Source of the DNA: an uncultured Phycicoccus sp.
GTDB taxonomy: Bacteria > Actinomycetota > Actinomycetes > Actinomycetales > Dermatophilaceae
Length of the DNA: 64,000 nucleotides
NCBI RefSeq assembly: GCF_947495705.1
Contig: NZ_CANLZR010000005.1
Span: 186,001 to 250,000, forward strand
Direction: 5' to 3'
Below the pieces are notes generated by a model that was not told where the DNA came from, made no database searches, and saw only the letters and a list, made by a program, of their open reading frames with translations. The first letter of the stretch is position 1; each line of letters opens with the position of its first letter. Position numbers and translations under genes: made by a program. This document shows positions 26,111-35,706 of this stretch, piece by piece.

Positions 26111-27235
26111 ATGGTTGCCGCCGCACCACCCCCCGCCGCTCCCCCCGTCGAGCAGGTCATGGCCGTCGTCCACCGCTCGACGACGGCTCCGCACGGCTGG
26201 ACGACGTACCGGGTCCGCTCGGGCGACACCCTCGACGGCATCGCGGCCAGGTACCGCACCACCGTCGGCGCGCTCGTCGCCCGCAACCGCATCCGCACCC
26301 CGGGGCTCATCCACCCGGGCCACGTCCTCAGCGTCCCCCGTACGAGCGCGGCCAAGGCCAAGGCCAAGGCCGCGGCCCCGTCCCGGACCAGCGCCCGGAC
26401 CCACGTCGTGCGCAGCGGCGAGACGGTGAGCCACATCGCGGCCCGATACGGCGTCTCGGTGCCCAGCGTGCTCAAGGCGAACCGCCTCAAGGCGACGAGC
26501 TTCATCCACCCCGGTGACCGGCTCACGGTCCGGGCCGGCACGACGTCGACAGCGAAGGCCTCCCGCAGCGCCAAGCGCACCGCCGGGCCGTCGACGCGCA
26601 GCTACACCGTGCGCTCCGGCGACACCCTGAGCGGCATCGCCGCCCGCAACGGCACGACCGTCTCGCGGATCGCGTCGGCGAGCGGCATCGGGACGCGCTC
26701 GGTCCTGCGGGTCGGGCAGCGCCTGCGCCTGCCGGGCAAGAGCACCACGCATGCGGTCCCCAGCACCTTCGGCGGGGTCACCTACCCCGGATCGGTCGTC
26801 GCCGCGGCCCGGCGCAACCACGACACCCTCGCGAAGCGCTCGGTCCCGAGCCGCAGCGAGGTGAAGAAGATGGTGGCCCGCACGGCTCGCCGCCACGGGG
26901 TCGACCCCCGGCTGGCTCTCGCGGTGTCGTACCAGGAGTCGGGGTGGAACCAGCGGGCCGTGTCGCCGGCGAACGCCGTCGGCGCGATGCAGGTCATCCC
27001 GGCCGCCGGGGACTGGGCCTCCTCCCTCGTGGGCCGCAAGCTGAACCTCCTCGACGCCCAGGACAACGTCACCGCCGGGGTCGTCATGCTCCGGGCGCTC
27101 GGCCGCTCGACCTCGAGCACCGAGATGACGGTCGCCGCGTACTACCAGGGGCTGGCGTCGGTCCGCTCCCGCGGCCTGTACTCCGACACCAAGGTCTACG
27201 TCCGCAACATCATGCGGCTGCGCAGCACGATGTGA
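26111..27235 (+). CDS. LysM-repeat lytic transglycosylase-like protein
   Basis: A 374-residue protein with three LysM modules (YRVRSGDTLDGIAARY; HVVRSGETVSHIAARY; YTVRSGDTLSGIAARN) separated by Ala/Lys/Ser linkers, then a lysozyme-like transglycosylase domain (VDPRLALAVSYQESGWNQ, with the catalytic Glu in QESGW, and NAVGAMQVIP). It should bind and cleave peptidoglycan. ATG 26111 follows AAGGA by 7 nt. The N-terminus (MVAAAPPPAAPPVEQVMAV) is not a signal peptide and no hydrophobic segment is found upstream in frame, which is odd for a cell-wall enzyme. It lies between the Rv2175c and pknL homologues. Confidence 0.87.
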   Translation: MVAAAPPPAAPPVEQVMAVVHRSTTAPHGWTTYRVRSGDTLDGIAARYRTTVGALVARNRIRTPGLIHPGHVLSVPRTSAAKAKAKAAAPSRTSARTHVVRSGETVSHIAARYGVSVPSVLKANRLKATSFIHPGDRLTVRAGTTSTAKASRSAKRTAGPSTRSYTVRSGDTLSGIAARNGTTVSRIASASGIGTRSVLRVGQRLRLPGKSTTHAVPSTFGGVTYPGSVVAAARRNHDTLAKRSVPSRSEVKKMVARTARRHGVDPRLALAVSYQESGWNQRAVSPANAVGAMQVIPAAGDWASSLVGRKLNLLDAQDNVTAGVVMLRALGRSTSSTEMTVAAYYQGLASVRSRGLYSDTKVYVRNIMRLRSTM

Positions 27236-27275
27236 CGGGCCCTGGGCGTGAATCGGGGATGAGCCGGTGACTACG

Positions 27276-27281
27276 TACACT
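27276..27281 (+). promoter_or_regulatory. Putative leaderless -10 (TACACT) for pknL
   Basis: TACACT is followed by 6 nt and GTG 27288. The alternative start at GTG 27267 would put this hexamer inside the coding region and has no ribosome site. Confidence 0.5.
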
Positions 27282-27287
27282 CGTGCG

Positions 27288-29204
27288 GTGTCATCGACCG
27301 GCGACGCCCTCATCGGGCACATTCTCGACGGGCGCTACCGCGTCGTGTCGCGCGTCGCCGACGGCGGAATGGCCACCGTCTACCTCGCGGTCGACGAGCG
27401 GCTCGAGCGCGACGTCGCCCTCAAGGTCATGCGCCCGCACCTCGTCCACGACGAGACCTTCGTCAGCCGGTTCCGCCGCGAGGCCAAGGCGGCCGCGTCC
27501 CTGTCCCACCCCAACGTCGTCGCCGTCTTCGACCAGGGCCAGGACGGGGGCCACGTCTTCCTCGCGATGGAGTACGTCCCCGGGCTCACCCTGCGCGAGG
27601 TGCTCACCGCCGAGGGGCCGCTCTCGCCCCGGGCCGCGCTCGACCTCCTCGAGTCCGTGCTCATGGCGCTGGCGGAGGCGCACGCGAAGGGTCTGATCCA
27701 CCGCGACGTCAAGCCCGAGAACGTCATCATCAACGACAACGGCACCGTCAAGGTCGCCGACTTCGGCCTGGCCCGGGCGGTCTCGAGCCAGACGATGACG
27801 AGCTCGAGCGGGGTCCTCCTCGGCACGGTCGCCTACCTCTCCCCCGAGCAGGTCGAGCGGGGCATCGCCGACGCCCGCTCCGACGTGTACGCAGCGGGGC
27901 TCGTCCTGCTCGAGATGCTCACCGGCAGCAAGGCGTTCACCGGCGAGACGCCCATCCACGTCGCGTACCAGCACGTGCACGGCGGCGTGCCGGTGCCGTC
28001 CAGCCGGGTCGACGGCCTGCCGCCCGCGCTCGACGACCTCGTCGCCGTCGCGACGGCCCGCGACCCCGACGAGCGGCCTCGCGACGCGGCGGAGCTCCTC
28101 GAGCTCGTCCGCCGCACCCGCGCCAGCCTCTCCCCCACGACGCTCGACGCACGCCCGGCCGCCGGGGCCGCCGCGGCCGCCGCCGCGTCCGTCCCCACCT
28201 CGACGACGGCGCTCCCCCTCGGGGGCGCGGGCGCCCCGCCGCGCCACGGGTCCGGCGACACCACCGCGCTCGCGGTGCCACAGGCCCCGCTCGAGGGCGT
28301 CGTGGTCGCCGGCCACGGGCGCCGCCGCCAGGGCCGCAACTGGTGGCCCGCGGCCGCCGCCTCGGTCCTGGTCGCCGCCCTCACGGCCTGGTTCTTCCTC
28401 CTGGGGCCCGGAGCGACGGCCACCGTCCCCTCCGTCCTCGACCGCCCGCTGGAGCAGGCCGTCACGGCGGTCGAGCAGGCCGACCTCGACGCCACGGTGT
28501 CCGAGGCCTTCTCCGAGGACGTCGCCGCCGGCACCGTCATGGGCGTCGACCCCGCCGTCGGCGCCACCGTCGGGCGCGGGTCCGAGGTGGTGCTCACCGT
28601 GTCCAAGGGCCCGGAGCGCTACACCGTGCCCGACGTCGGGGGGATGACCCTGGCCGAGGCACGACGCCAGCTCGAGGAGAACAGCCTGGCGCTGGGCAAG
28701 GTCACCGAGAAGTTCAGCGAGAAGGTGCCCGACGGGCAGGTCGTCTCGCTGACCCCCGAGGCCGAGGCGAGCGTCAAGAAGGGGACCGAGGTCGCGCTCG
28801 TCGTGAGCAAGGGCCGCCAGCCCATCGCCGTGCCCGACTTCACCGGCAAGGACGCCGGGGACGCCGAGAAGGCCATCTCCGACCTCGGGCTCGAGGTCGA
28901 CGCGTCGGCCCAGGAGAACAGCGACTCGGTCGCCAAGGGCGACGTCATCAGCCAGTCGCCGCGCGACGGGACCCTGTTCCGCGGCGACACCGTCACCCTC
29001 GTGGTCTCGAAGGGGCCGGTGATGGTCGAGGTCCCGAACGTCGTCGGCAAGCAGCTGCAGGAGGCCCGGCGGATCCTCGGGGACGCCGGCTTCGAGGTGA
29101 AGGTCGAGCGGGCCCTCGGGGGGATCTTCGGGACGGTCCGCTTCCAGGACCCCGAGAAGGGCAAGGCCCCCAAGGGCAGCACCGTCACGGTCACGATCGT
29201 CTGA
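27288..29204 (+). CDS. pknL: PASTA-domain Ser/Thr protein kinase (PknL/PknB type)
   Basis: A 638-residue membrane kinase. The catalytic domain (residues 15-275) shows the glycine loop ADGGMATVY, VALKVM, the catalytic loop HRDVKPEN, ADFGLA, and a Thr/Ser-rich activation loop (SSQTMTSSSG). An Ala/Pro-rich linker leads to one transmembrane helix (WWPAAAASVLVAALTAWFFLL) and four extracellular PASTA repeats (VPSVLDRPLEQA, VPDVGGMTLAEA, VPDFTGKDAGDA, VPNVVGKQLQEA) that sense peptidoglycan fragments. Chosen start is GTG 27288; GTG 27267 is possible. Neighbouring Rv2175c and LysM genes fit a role in cell-wall signalling. Corynebacterial PknL likewise has PASTA repeats, whereas the M. tuberculosis form lacks them. 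Confidence 0.93.
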   Translation: MSSTGDALIGHILDGRYRVVSRVADGGMATVYLAVDERLERDVALKVMRPHLVHDETFVSRFRREAKAAASLSHPNVVAVFDQGQDGGHVFLAMEYVPGLTLREVLTAEGPLSPRAALDLLESVLMALAEAHAKGLIHRDVKPENVIINDNGTVKVADFGLARAVSSQTMTSSSGVLLGTVAYLSPEQVERGIADARSDVYAAGLVLLEMLTGSKAFTGETPIHVAYQHVHGGVPVPSSRVDGLPPALDDLVAVATARDPDERPRDAAELLELVRRTRASLSPTTLDARPAAGAAAAAAASVPTSTTALPLGGAGAPPRHGSGDTTALAVPQAPLEGVVVAGHGRRRQGRNWWPAAAASVLVAALTAWFFLLGPGATATVPSVLDRPLEQAVTAVEQADLDATVSEAFSEDVAAGTVMGVDPAVGATVGRGSEVVLTVSKGPERYTVPDVGGMTLAEARRQLEENSLALGKVTEKFSEKVPDGQVVSLTPEAEASVKKGTEVALVVSKGRQPIAVPDFTGKDAGDAEKAISDLGLEVDASAQENSDSVAKGDVISQSPRDGTLFRGDTVTLVVSKGPVMVEVPNVVGKQLQEARRILGDAGFEVKVERALGGIFGTVRFQDPEKGKAPKGSTVTVTIV

Positions 29205-29210
29205 CCCGCG

Positions 29211-30140
29211 GTGACCGAATCCCCCCGGCTCGCCCGCGTGGCGACGCTGCTGCTCCTGCTCGTCACCGCCGTCTGGGGCTCGACGTTCTTCCTCATCCGC
29301 GACCTCGTCGTCACCGTCCCGCCCACCGACTTCCTCGCCGTGCGCTTCGCCATCGCCGCGGCCCTGATGTTCGCGCTGTTCCGGCGCCAGACCCTCGCGC
29401 TGTCGCGGGCCGACCTGCGGCTCGGCATCGGCCTCGGGGTGCTCTACGGGCTCGCCCAGGTGCTCCAGACCATCGGGCTCCAGCACACCGACGCGTCCGT
29501 CTCCGGGTTCGTCACGGGCACCTACGTCGTGCTGACGCCGGTGCTCGGGGCGCTGCTGCTGCGGGACCGCATCGACCGGGTGACCTGGGCCGCGGTGCTG
29601 CTGACGACGGCCGGGCTGGCGGTGCTGTCGCTGCGCGGCTTCGCCGTCGGCTTCGGTGAGGGCGTGACGCTGGCGTCGGCCGTCCTGTACGCCGGCCACA
29701 TCCTCGTCCTCGGCCGGTGGTCGACGCCGTCGGCCGCCGTGGGGCTCGCGACGGTGCAGGCCGCCGTCATCGCCCTCGTGGCGTCGGTCGGAGCCGTGCC
29801 CGGCGGAGTGACCCTGCCCGCGGGCGCCGGCCAGTGGGCGTCGCTGCTCTACATGGCCGTCGTGGCGGGGGCGCTCGCGCTGTGGGCCCAGACCTGGGCG
29901 CAGGCACACCTCACGGCGACCCGGGCGGCGATCGTCATGGCGATGGAGCCGGTGTTCGCGGCGTTCTTCGCGGTGCTCTTCGGCGGGGAGTCCCTCACCG
30001 TGCGGCTCCTGCTGGGGGGCGCGCTCGTCGTCGGCTCGATGTACCTCGTCGAGCTGCGCGGCATGCTCGCGCGCCGGCGGCGCTCGGGTGCCACCGCCGC
30101 CGAGGACCCGCCCGTCGAGGCGCTGCACCACGACGTCTGA
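29211..30140 (+). CDS. EamA/DMT-family transporter
   Basis: A 309-residue membrane protein with ten hydrophobic helices in two EamA repeats; the first begins ATLLLLLVTAVWGSTFFLIR and the second repeat ends with MAMEPVFAAFFAVLFGGE, the family signature. GTG 29211 starts 6 nt after the kinase stop, so the genes are probably co-transcribed. Family members export amino acids, metabolites or unknown drugs; substrate cannot be predicted. Confidence 0.9.
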   Translation: MTESPRLARVATLLLLLVTAVWGSTFFLIRDLVVTVPPTDFLAVRFAIAAALMFALFRRQTLALSRADLRLGIGLGVLYGLAQVLQTIGLQHTDASVSGFVTGTYVVLTPVLGALLLRDRIDRVTWAAVLLTTAGLAVLSLRGFAVGFGEGVTLASAVLYAGHILVLGRWSTPSAAVGLATVQAAVIALVASVGAVPGGVTLPAGAGQWASLLYMAVVAGALALWAQTWAQAHLTATRAAIVMAMEPVFAAFFAVLFGGESLTVRLLLGGALVVGSMYLVELRGMLARRRRSGATAAEDPPVEALHHDV

Positions 30141-30200
30141 CGCCCGCGCCGGGCCGGGCTCGGGCAGGATGGGCCGCACGAAGGCATCCGGAGGTGCGCC

Positions 30201-30839
30201 GTGGGCACGACAGGGCGAGGACCCCGCTCCCGGCCGTCCTGGTCGACGTACCGGCAGAGCATCGGGGACCGCTCCGGCCTGTTCGCGGCCCTCGCGGCGG
30301 CCTGGCAGCCGCGGCGGGCCCTGTACCCCGGCAGCTACCTCGACCTCGCGCCCTCGACGGCGATCCCGTCGGTCACCTACGTCGACACCGACCGGCGGGC
30401 CGCAAGGTTCTTCGCCGACCCGGACGCCGTGGCCGCCGACCTCGCGGGTCGCACCCGGCCCGGAGCCGGGGCCGAGATCCGGTTCCTGCACGCCGACTAC
30501 ACGGCGGCCCTGCCGGTGGCCGACGCGGCGTTCGACCTGCTCGTGTCGCTCTACACCGGACCGGCCTGGGACTCCTGCCGGCGGTACCTGGCCCCGCGGG
30601 GCCTCTTCCTCGCCAACAGCAGCCACGGTGACGCCGGCCTGGCCGCCCTCGACCCGCGGCTGACGCTCGTCGCCGCGGTGCACCACCGCGGGGACGCCTA
30701 CCGCCTCGACCGGGAGGAGCTCGGGACCTACCTCGTGCCCACGGCACCGGCGCACGCCGACCCCGACCACATCCGGCGCACCGGCCGCGGGATCGCCTAC
30801 ACCCGGAGCGCCTTCGCCTACGTGTTCCGGCTGACGTGA
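30201..30839 (+). CDS. Methyltransferase-like hypothetical protein
   Basis: A 212-residue protein with a degenerate class I methyltransferase layout: YPGSYLDLAPSTAIPSVTYVDTDRRAARFF in place of motif I and its acidic strand 2, then FDLLVSLYTGPAWDSCRRYLAPRGLFLANSS resembling motifs IV-V. The canonical GxGxG loop is not clear, so catalytic activity is uncertain. GTG 30201 follows GGAGG by 6 nt. Its stop overlaps the start of the kelch lipoprotein (GTGA), indicating translational coupling. Confidence 0.72.
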   Translation: MGTTGRGPRSRPSWSTYRQSIGDRSGLFAALAAAWQPRRALYPGSYLDLAPSTAIPSVTYVDTDRRAARFFADPDAVAADLAGRTRPGAGAEIRFLHADYTAALPVADAAFDLLVSLYTGPAWDSCRRYLAPRGLFLANSSHGDAGLAALDPRLTLVAAVHHRGDAYRLDREELGTYLVPTAPAHADPDHIRRTGRGIAYTRSAFAYVFRLT

Positions 30840-31996
30840 CCAGGTACCGGCCTCGGGCAGGTGGCGGGCTCCGGATCGGCGGGGTCGCCCTCGCCGTGAT
30901 GCTGGCTGCCGCCGCCTGTACCGACGGGGCCGGCGACGGTGCTGACCGGACGCCGAGCGCCGCCGGGCCCGAGGTCACCGCGGCCGAGGTCGTCGGGGTG
31001 GAGGCTCGCGCGGCACACACGGCCACCGGGCTGGCGGACGGGTCGGTGCTCGTCGCGGGTGGCTGTGTCGTCGACGGGTGCGGACGGGCAACCACCTCGG
31101 CGTTCCTCCTCCGCGACGACGGCGACGTCGAGGTCGCTCCGATGACCTCGGCCCGGGACGCCCACACCGCGACGCTGCTGGCGGGCGGGGAGGTCCTCGT
31201 GACCGGGGGGTTCTCCGCCGAGGGCCGGCCACCGCTGGCCGGCGCCGAGACCTACGACCCCGCCACCGGCGCCTGGGCGGCGACGGAGCCGATGCGGGTG
31301 GGCCGGGGCGGCCATGCCGCGGCCCGTCTCGGCGACGGGCGGGTCGTCGTCGTCGGGGGGTGGGTCGGCCCGCGGCAGTACACCGCCACCACGGAGGTCT
31401 TCGACCCCGGAGTCGGGCGCTTCGAGCCGGGGCCCCCGCTGCCCGAGGCCGTCGGCGCGCTGGCCGCGGTGAGCCTGGCGGACGGGGCCGTCCTCGTCAC
31501 CGGCGGCCAGACCGGGCCGGAGGCTGCCTCCGCGACCGCCGTCGTCGTCTCCCCCGACGGCACGCTCCGGCGCGTGGGGTCGCTGGAGCAGGCCCGGTTC
31601 AAGCACACGATGGTGGCGCTGCCCGACGGTCGGGTCCTGGTCATCGGCGGCACCAGCACCGACGAGGACCTGCTGGCGAGCACCGAGGTGTACGACCCGG
31701 CGACGGGGCGGTTCACGGCGGGGCCGACGATGAGCAGCGGCCGCTACAAGCTGACCGGGTCGGCGGCCCTGCTGCCCGACGGGCGGGTCGTGGTGGCCGG
31801 TGGCGGGCCCGGCATCGAGGTCATCGACGTCACTCGTGGCACGAGCACGCCGGTGCCGGGCGTGGGGACCGCACGCGCCTCGTTCTCGACCGCCAGCGTC
31901 GTCGGCCCGCAGGTGCGGGTGGTCGGCGGGTACGACGGACGCATCCGCCTCACCCACACCGACCTCACGATCCCGCTGGCGTCGCTCGGGCCATGA
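30836..31996 (+). CDS. Kelch-repeat lipoprotein
   Basis: A 386-residue exported lipoprotein. A basic N-terminus and hydrophobic segment end in the lipobox LAAAAC (Cys about residue 27). The mature part is built of kelch-type blades: repeats of HTATxLxDGxVLVxGG (ARAAHTATGLADGSVLVAGG; ARDAHTATLLAGGEVLVTGG) alternating with TYDPATGAW/VYDPATGRF, forming a beta-propeller. The start overlaps the preceding stop by 4 nt. Such propellers bind carbohydrates or proteins at the cell surface; partner unknown. Confidence 0.83.
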   Translation: MTRYRPRAGGGLRIGGVALAVMLAAAACTDGAGDGADRTPSAAGPEVTAAEVVGVEARAAHTATGLADGSVLVAGGCVVDGCGRATTSAFLLRDDGDVEVAPMTSARDAHTATLLAGGEVLVTGGFSAEGRPPLAGAETYDPATGAWAATEPMRVGRGGHAAARLGDGRVVVVGGWVGPRQYTATTEVFDPGVGRFEPGPPLPEAVGALAAVSLADGAVLVTGGQTGPEAASATAVVVSPDGTLRRVGSLEQARFKHTMVALPDGRVLVIGGTSTDEDLLASTEVYDPATGRFTAGPTMSSGRYKLTGSAALLPDGRVVVAGGGPGIEVIDVTRGTSTPVPGVGTARASFSTASVVGPQVRVVGGYDGRIRLTHTDLTIPLASLGP

Positions 31997-32029
31997 CCCG
32001 GCCGCCGGGAACCGCCCCGGGCACCCGGG

Positions 32030-33076
<1,047 letters not shown>

Positions 33077-33080
33077 CGGC

Positions 33081-34433
33081 TCAGTCCTGCGCGAGCATCT
33101 CGGCGACGAGGAACGCCAGCTCGAGGCTCTGCTGGTGGTTCAGCCGCGGGTCGCACACCGACTCGTACCGCATGCCCAGGTCGGCGTCGAGGATCTTCTC
33201 GGACCCGCCGATGCACTCGGTGACGTCGTTGCCGGTCAGCTCGACGTGGATGCCGCCCGGGTGCGTCCCGAGCCCCTGGTGGACCTCGAAGAAGCCGCGG
33301 ACCTCGTCGACGACGTCCTCGAAGTCGCGGGTCTTGAAGCCCGAGGCCGACGAGAAGGTGTTGCCGTGCATGGGGTCGCACACCCAGCTGACGAGGGCGC
33401 CCGAGGCCGTGACCTTCTCGACGATGCCCGGCAGCGCGTCGCGCACCTGCCCGGCCCCCATCCGGGTGATGAACGTCAGCCGGCCGGGCTCGCGGTCGGG
33501 GTCGACGAGGTCGATGATCCGCAGCAGGTCGTCGACGTCGGCGGTGGCGGACACCTTGACGCCCACGGGGTTGCGGACCCGCGACACGAAGTCGAGGTGG
33601 GCGCCGCCGAGGTCGCGGGTGCGCTCGCCGACCCAGATGAAGTGCCCGGAGGTGTCGTAGAGGTCGCCGGTGCGCGAGTCGACCCGGGTCAGCGGCCGCT
33701 CGTAGTCCAGGAGCAGCGCCTCGTGGGCCGAGAAGAACTCGGTGGTCCGCATCGCGTCGAAGTCGGCGCCGCAGGCGGCCATGAAGCGCATCGCCTTGTC
33801 GATGTCCTTGGCGAGCCGCTCGTACCGGGCGAAGGCGGTGTTGCCGACGAAGCCGCGGTTCCAGTCGTGGACGTGGCGCAGGTCGGCGAAGCCTCCGGTG
33901 GTGAAGGCCCGCACGAGGTTCAGCGTCGCGCTGCTCGCGTGGTACGCCCGCACGAGCCGGTCGGGGTCGGGGGCGCGCGACTCGGGCGTGAACTCGTAGT
34001 CGTTGACCATGTCGCCGCGGTACGCGGGCAAAGTGACGCCCTCACGGGTCTCGTCGTCGCTGGAGCGCGGCTTGGCGTACTGCCCGGCCATCCGGCCGAC
34101 CTTGACGACCGGCATCGACGCCCCGTAGGTGAGCACCGCCGCCATCTGCAGGATCGTCTTGACCCGGTCCCGGATGTTGTCGGCCGTCGCGGACGCGAAG
34201 GTCTCGGCGCAGTCCCCGCCCTGGAGGACGAAGGCCTCACCGCGCGACACGGCGGCCATCCGGTCCTTGAGGACGTCGCACTCCCCCGCGAACACGAGCG
34301 GCGGATAGGTCGCGAGCGTCCCCACGGCCGTCCGGAGCGCGGCAGCATCGGGCCAGACCGGCTGCTGGGCGGCGGGCAGGTCGGAGCCGGCGGCGAGCCG
34401 CTGGTGGGGGTCGGCGGGGGTGGTCGTGCTCAC
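33081..34433 (-). CDS. aroG: Class II 3-deoxy-7-phosphoheptulonate synthase
   Basis: A 450-residue plant-type DAHP synthase, the first enzyme of the shikimate pathway, joining phosphoenolpyruvate and erythrose 4-phosphate. Conserved elements: FVLQGGDCAETF with a metal-binding Cys, KVGRMAGQYAKPRS, WVCDPMHGNT and GIHVELTGNDVTECIGG with metal ligands. I choose GTG 34433 (VSTTTPADPHQ): a TACCAT hexamer lies 8 nt upstream and overlaps the track's TTG start at 34442. It corresponds to Rv2178c in the mycobacterial order. Confidence 0.93.
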   Translation of the reverse strand: MSTTTPADPHQRLAAGSDLPAAQQPVWPDAAALRTAVGTLATYPPLVFAGECDVLKDRMAAVSRGEAFVLQGGDCAETFASATADNIRDRVKTILQMAAVLTYGASMPVVKVGRMAGQYAKPRSSDDETREGVTLPAYRGDMVNDYEFTPESRAPDPDRLVRAYHASSATLNLVRAFTTGGFADLRHVHDWNRGFVGNTAFARYERLAKDIDKAMRFMAACGADFDAMRTTEFFSAHEALLLDYERPLTRVDSRTGDLYDTSGHFIWVGERTRDLGGAHLDFVSRVRNPVGVKVSATADVDDLLRIIDLVDPDREPGRLTFITRMGAGQVRDALPGIVEKVTASGALVSWVCDPMHGNTFSSASGFKTRDFEDVVDEVRGFFEVHQGLGTHPGGIHVELTGNDVTECIGGSEKILDADLGMRYESVCDPRLNHQQSLELAFLVAEMLAQD

Positions 34434-34441
34434 GAGCGTCA

Positions 34442-34447
34442 ATGGTA
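34442..34447 (-). promoter_or_regulatory. Putative leaderless -10 (TACCAT) for aroG
   Basis: TACCAT on the minus strand is separated by 8 nt from GTG 34433. The palindrome GCGGGCGCCCGC lies just upstream, of unknown meaning. Confidence 0.4.
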
Positions 34448-34506
34448 GGCGGGCGCCCGCGATCCGAGACGCCGGGCCCGCATCCCGGATGCCTCTCCCC
34501 GACCGG

Positions 34507-34929
34507 TCAGGCCTCGCTGTCGGCCTTGAGCGCGCGGGCGAAGGTGTCGAACGAGGACTGGAAGTCCGGCAGCGACCGGATGATGAGCGGGGACAGCGGC
34601 CCGACGAAGTCCTCGGCCATCGTGAACGTGCAGGTCTGCTCGCCGGAGGGCTCGAGAACGAAGCTCCGTCGACCGGTGCACAGGCCCAGCGGCATACCGC
34701 CGGTCCAGGTCATCCGCTCGCTCGGCCGCATCTCCGCGACGGTGAGGGAGAACCCACGCTTCGGTTGCAGCTCGGAGACCAAGGTGATCTTCTCGCCCTC
34801 GCGGATGGCGCCGTCGACACTCACCACGCCGTTCTCGGCACGGTTCCACCACTCCGGGTCGGTCACCAGCTGCCACACCCGCTCGGGTGGGGCGCCGATG
34901 GAGATGGTGGTGCTGGTGGTCGTCGTCAT
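34507..34929 (-). CDS. SRPBCC-fold protein
   Basis: A 140-residue START-like protein, starting at ATG 34929 (MTTTTSTTISIGAPPERVWQL) with the family motif GAPPERVW. The fold encloses a hydrophobic cavity; residues such as WWNRAENGVVSVDGAIREGEKITL and RMTWTGGMPLGLCTGRRSF fit AHSA1/polyketide-cyclase-like relatives. The track's extra N-terminal 17 residues are not family-like. Ligand and function are unknown. It stands alone between aroG and the MacS-type response regulator. Confidence 0.82.
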   Translation of the reverse strand: MTTTTSTTISIGAPPERVWQLVTDPEWWNRAENGVVSVDGAIREGEKITLVSELQPKRGFSLTVAEMRPSERMTWTGGMPLGLCTGRRSFVLEPSGEQTCTFTMAEDFVGPLSPLIIRSLPDFQSSFDTFARALKADSEA

Positions 34930-35001
34930 GAGCTGGTCCGTCGCATCCGGCCATCGTGGCACACGGGGTGCACGGGCCACCCGCGCCGAGGACCCTCCGG
35001 C

Positions 35002-35706
35002 TCAGCGGCCGGCGGGGTCCTCGTCCTCGAGGCCGTGGGCGAGGGCGAACCGGACGAGCTCGACCCGGTTGTGCAGGTGGAGCTTGCCGAGGGTGTTCTG
35101 CACATGGTTCTGCACGGTGCGGTGCGACAGCCCCAGCTGCGAAGCGATCTCCTTGCTCGACATGCCCGTCGCGACGAGCCGCAGCACCTCGGTCTCGCGG
35201 GCGGTGAGCTGTGGGATGGGCCGGGCGGGGTCGGCCGTGGCCTCGTGCGCGGCCTCCGCGGAGCGCAGGCGCCGGAACTCGCCGAGCACGAGGCCCGCGA
35301 GACCCGGCGTGAACACGGCCTCACCCCGGGCCGTCGCGAGGACCGCGTCGAGGATCTCGGCGGGTGAGGCCGACTTCACGAGGTAGCCGGTGGCCCCGGC
35401 CTTGATCGCGTCGAGGACGTCCTGCTGCTCGCCGCTGGCCGAGAGGATGAGCACCCGGGTCGGCAGGTCGCCCAGGGCCCGGCACACCTCGTCGCCGCGC
35501 AGCCCGGGCAGGTTGAGGTCGAGGACGAGGACGTCGGGGCGGGTGGCCCGGGTCCGCCGCACCGCTGCGGGGCCGTCGGCGGCCGTCCCGACGACCTCGA
35601 CCCCCCGGCCGACGAGGTCGCGCTCGAGCGCGGCGAGCCACAGCGGGTGGTCGTCGGCGACGAGCACCCGGGGGGCGGCGGCCACCGGCGGGTCGGCCTG
35701 GCTCAT
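35002..35706 (-). CDS. LuxR/NarL-type response regulator
   Basis: A 234-residue regulator with a receiver domain (acidic pair DD in VLVADDH, phosphoacceptor D63 in VLDLNLPG, Thr/Ser in ILSASG, Lys in LVKSAS) and a C-terminal LuxR helix-turn-helix (LTARETEVLRLVATGMSSKEIASQLGLSHRTVQNHV). Its ATG 35706 overlaps the upstream sensor kinase stop by 4 nt, so the two form a coupled two-component system. The track ORF of 646 residues is frame extension through the kinase gene. Confidence 0.93.
   Translation of the reverse strand: MSQADPPVAAAPRVLVADDHPLWLAALERDLVGRGVEVVGTAADGPAAVRRTRATRPDVLVLDLNLPGLRGDEVCRALGDLPTRVLILSASGEQQDVLDAIKAGATGYLVKSASPAEILDAVLATARGEAVFTPGLAGLVLGEFRRLRSAEAAHEATADPARPIPQLTARETEVLRLVATGMSSKEIASQLGLSHRTVQNHVQNTLGKLHLHNRVELVRFALAHGLEDEDPAGR

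Noticed and set aside
26344-26376. GGCCAAGGCCAAGG short tandem repeat
   Set aside because: It encodes the Ala-Lys linker between LysM modules; ordinary low-complexity linker.
27291-30770. 1159-residue minus-strand ORF opposite pknL
   Set aside because: Antisense to kinase, PASTA repeats and transporter; composition is the usual shadow type (Arg/Gly/Asp/Val-rich).
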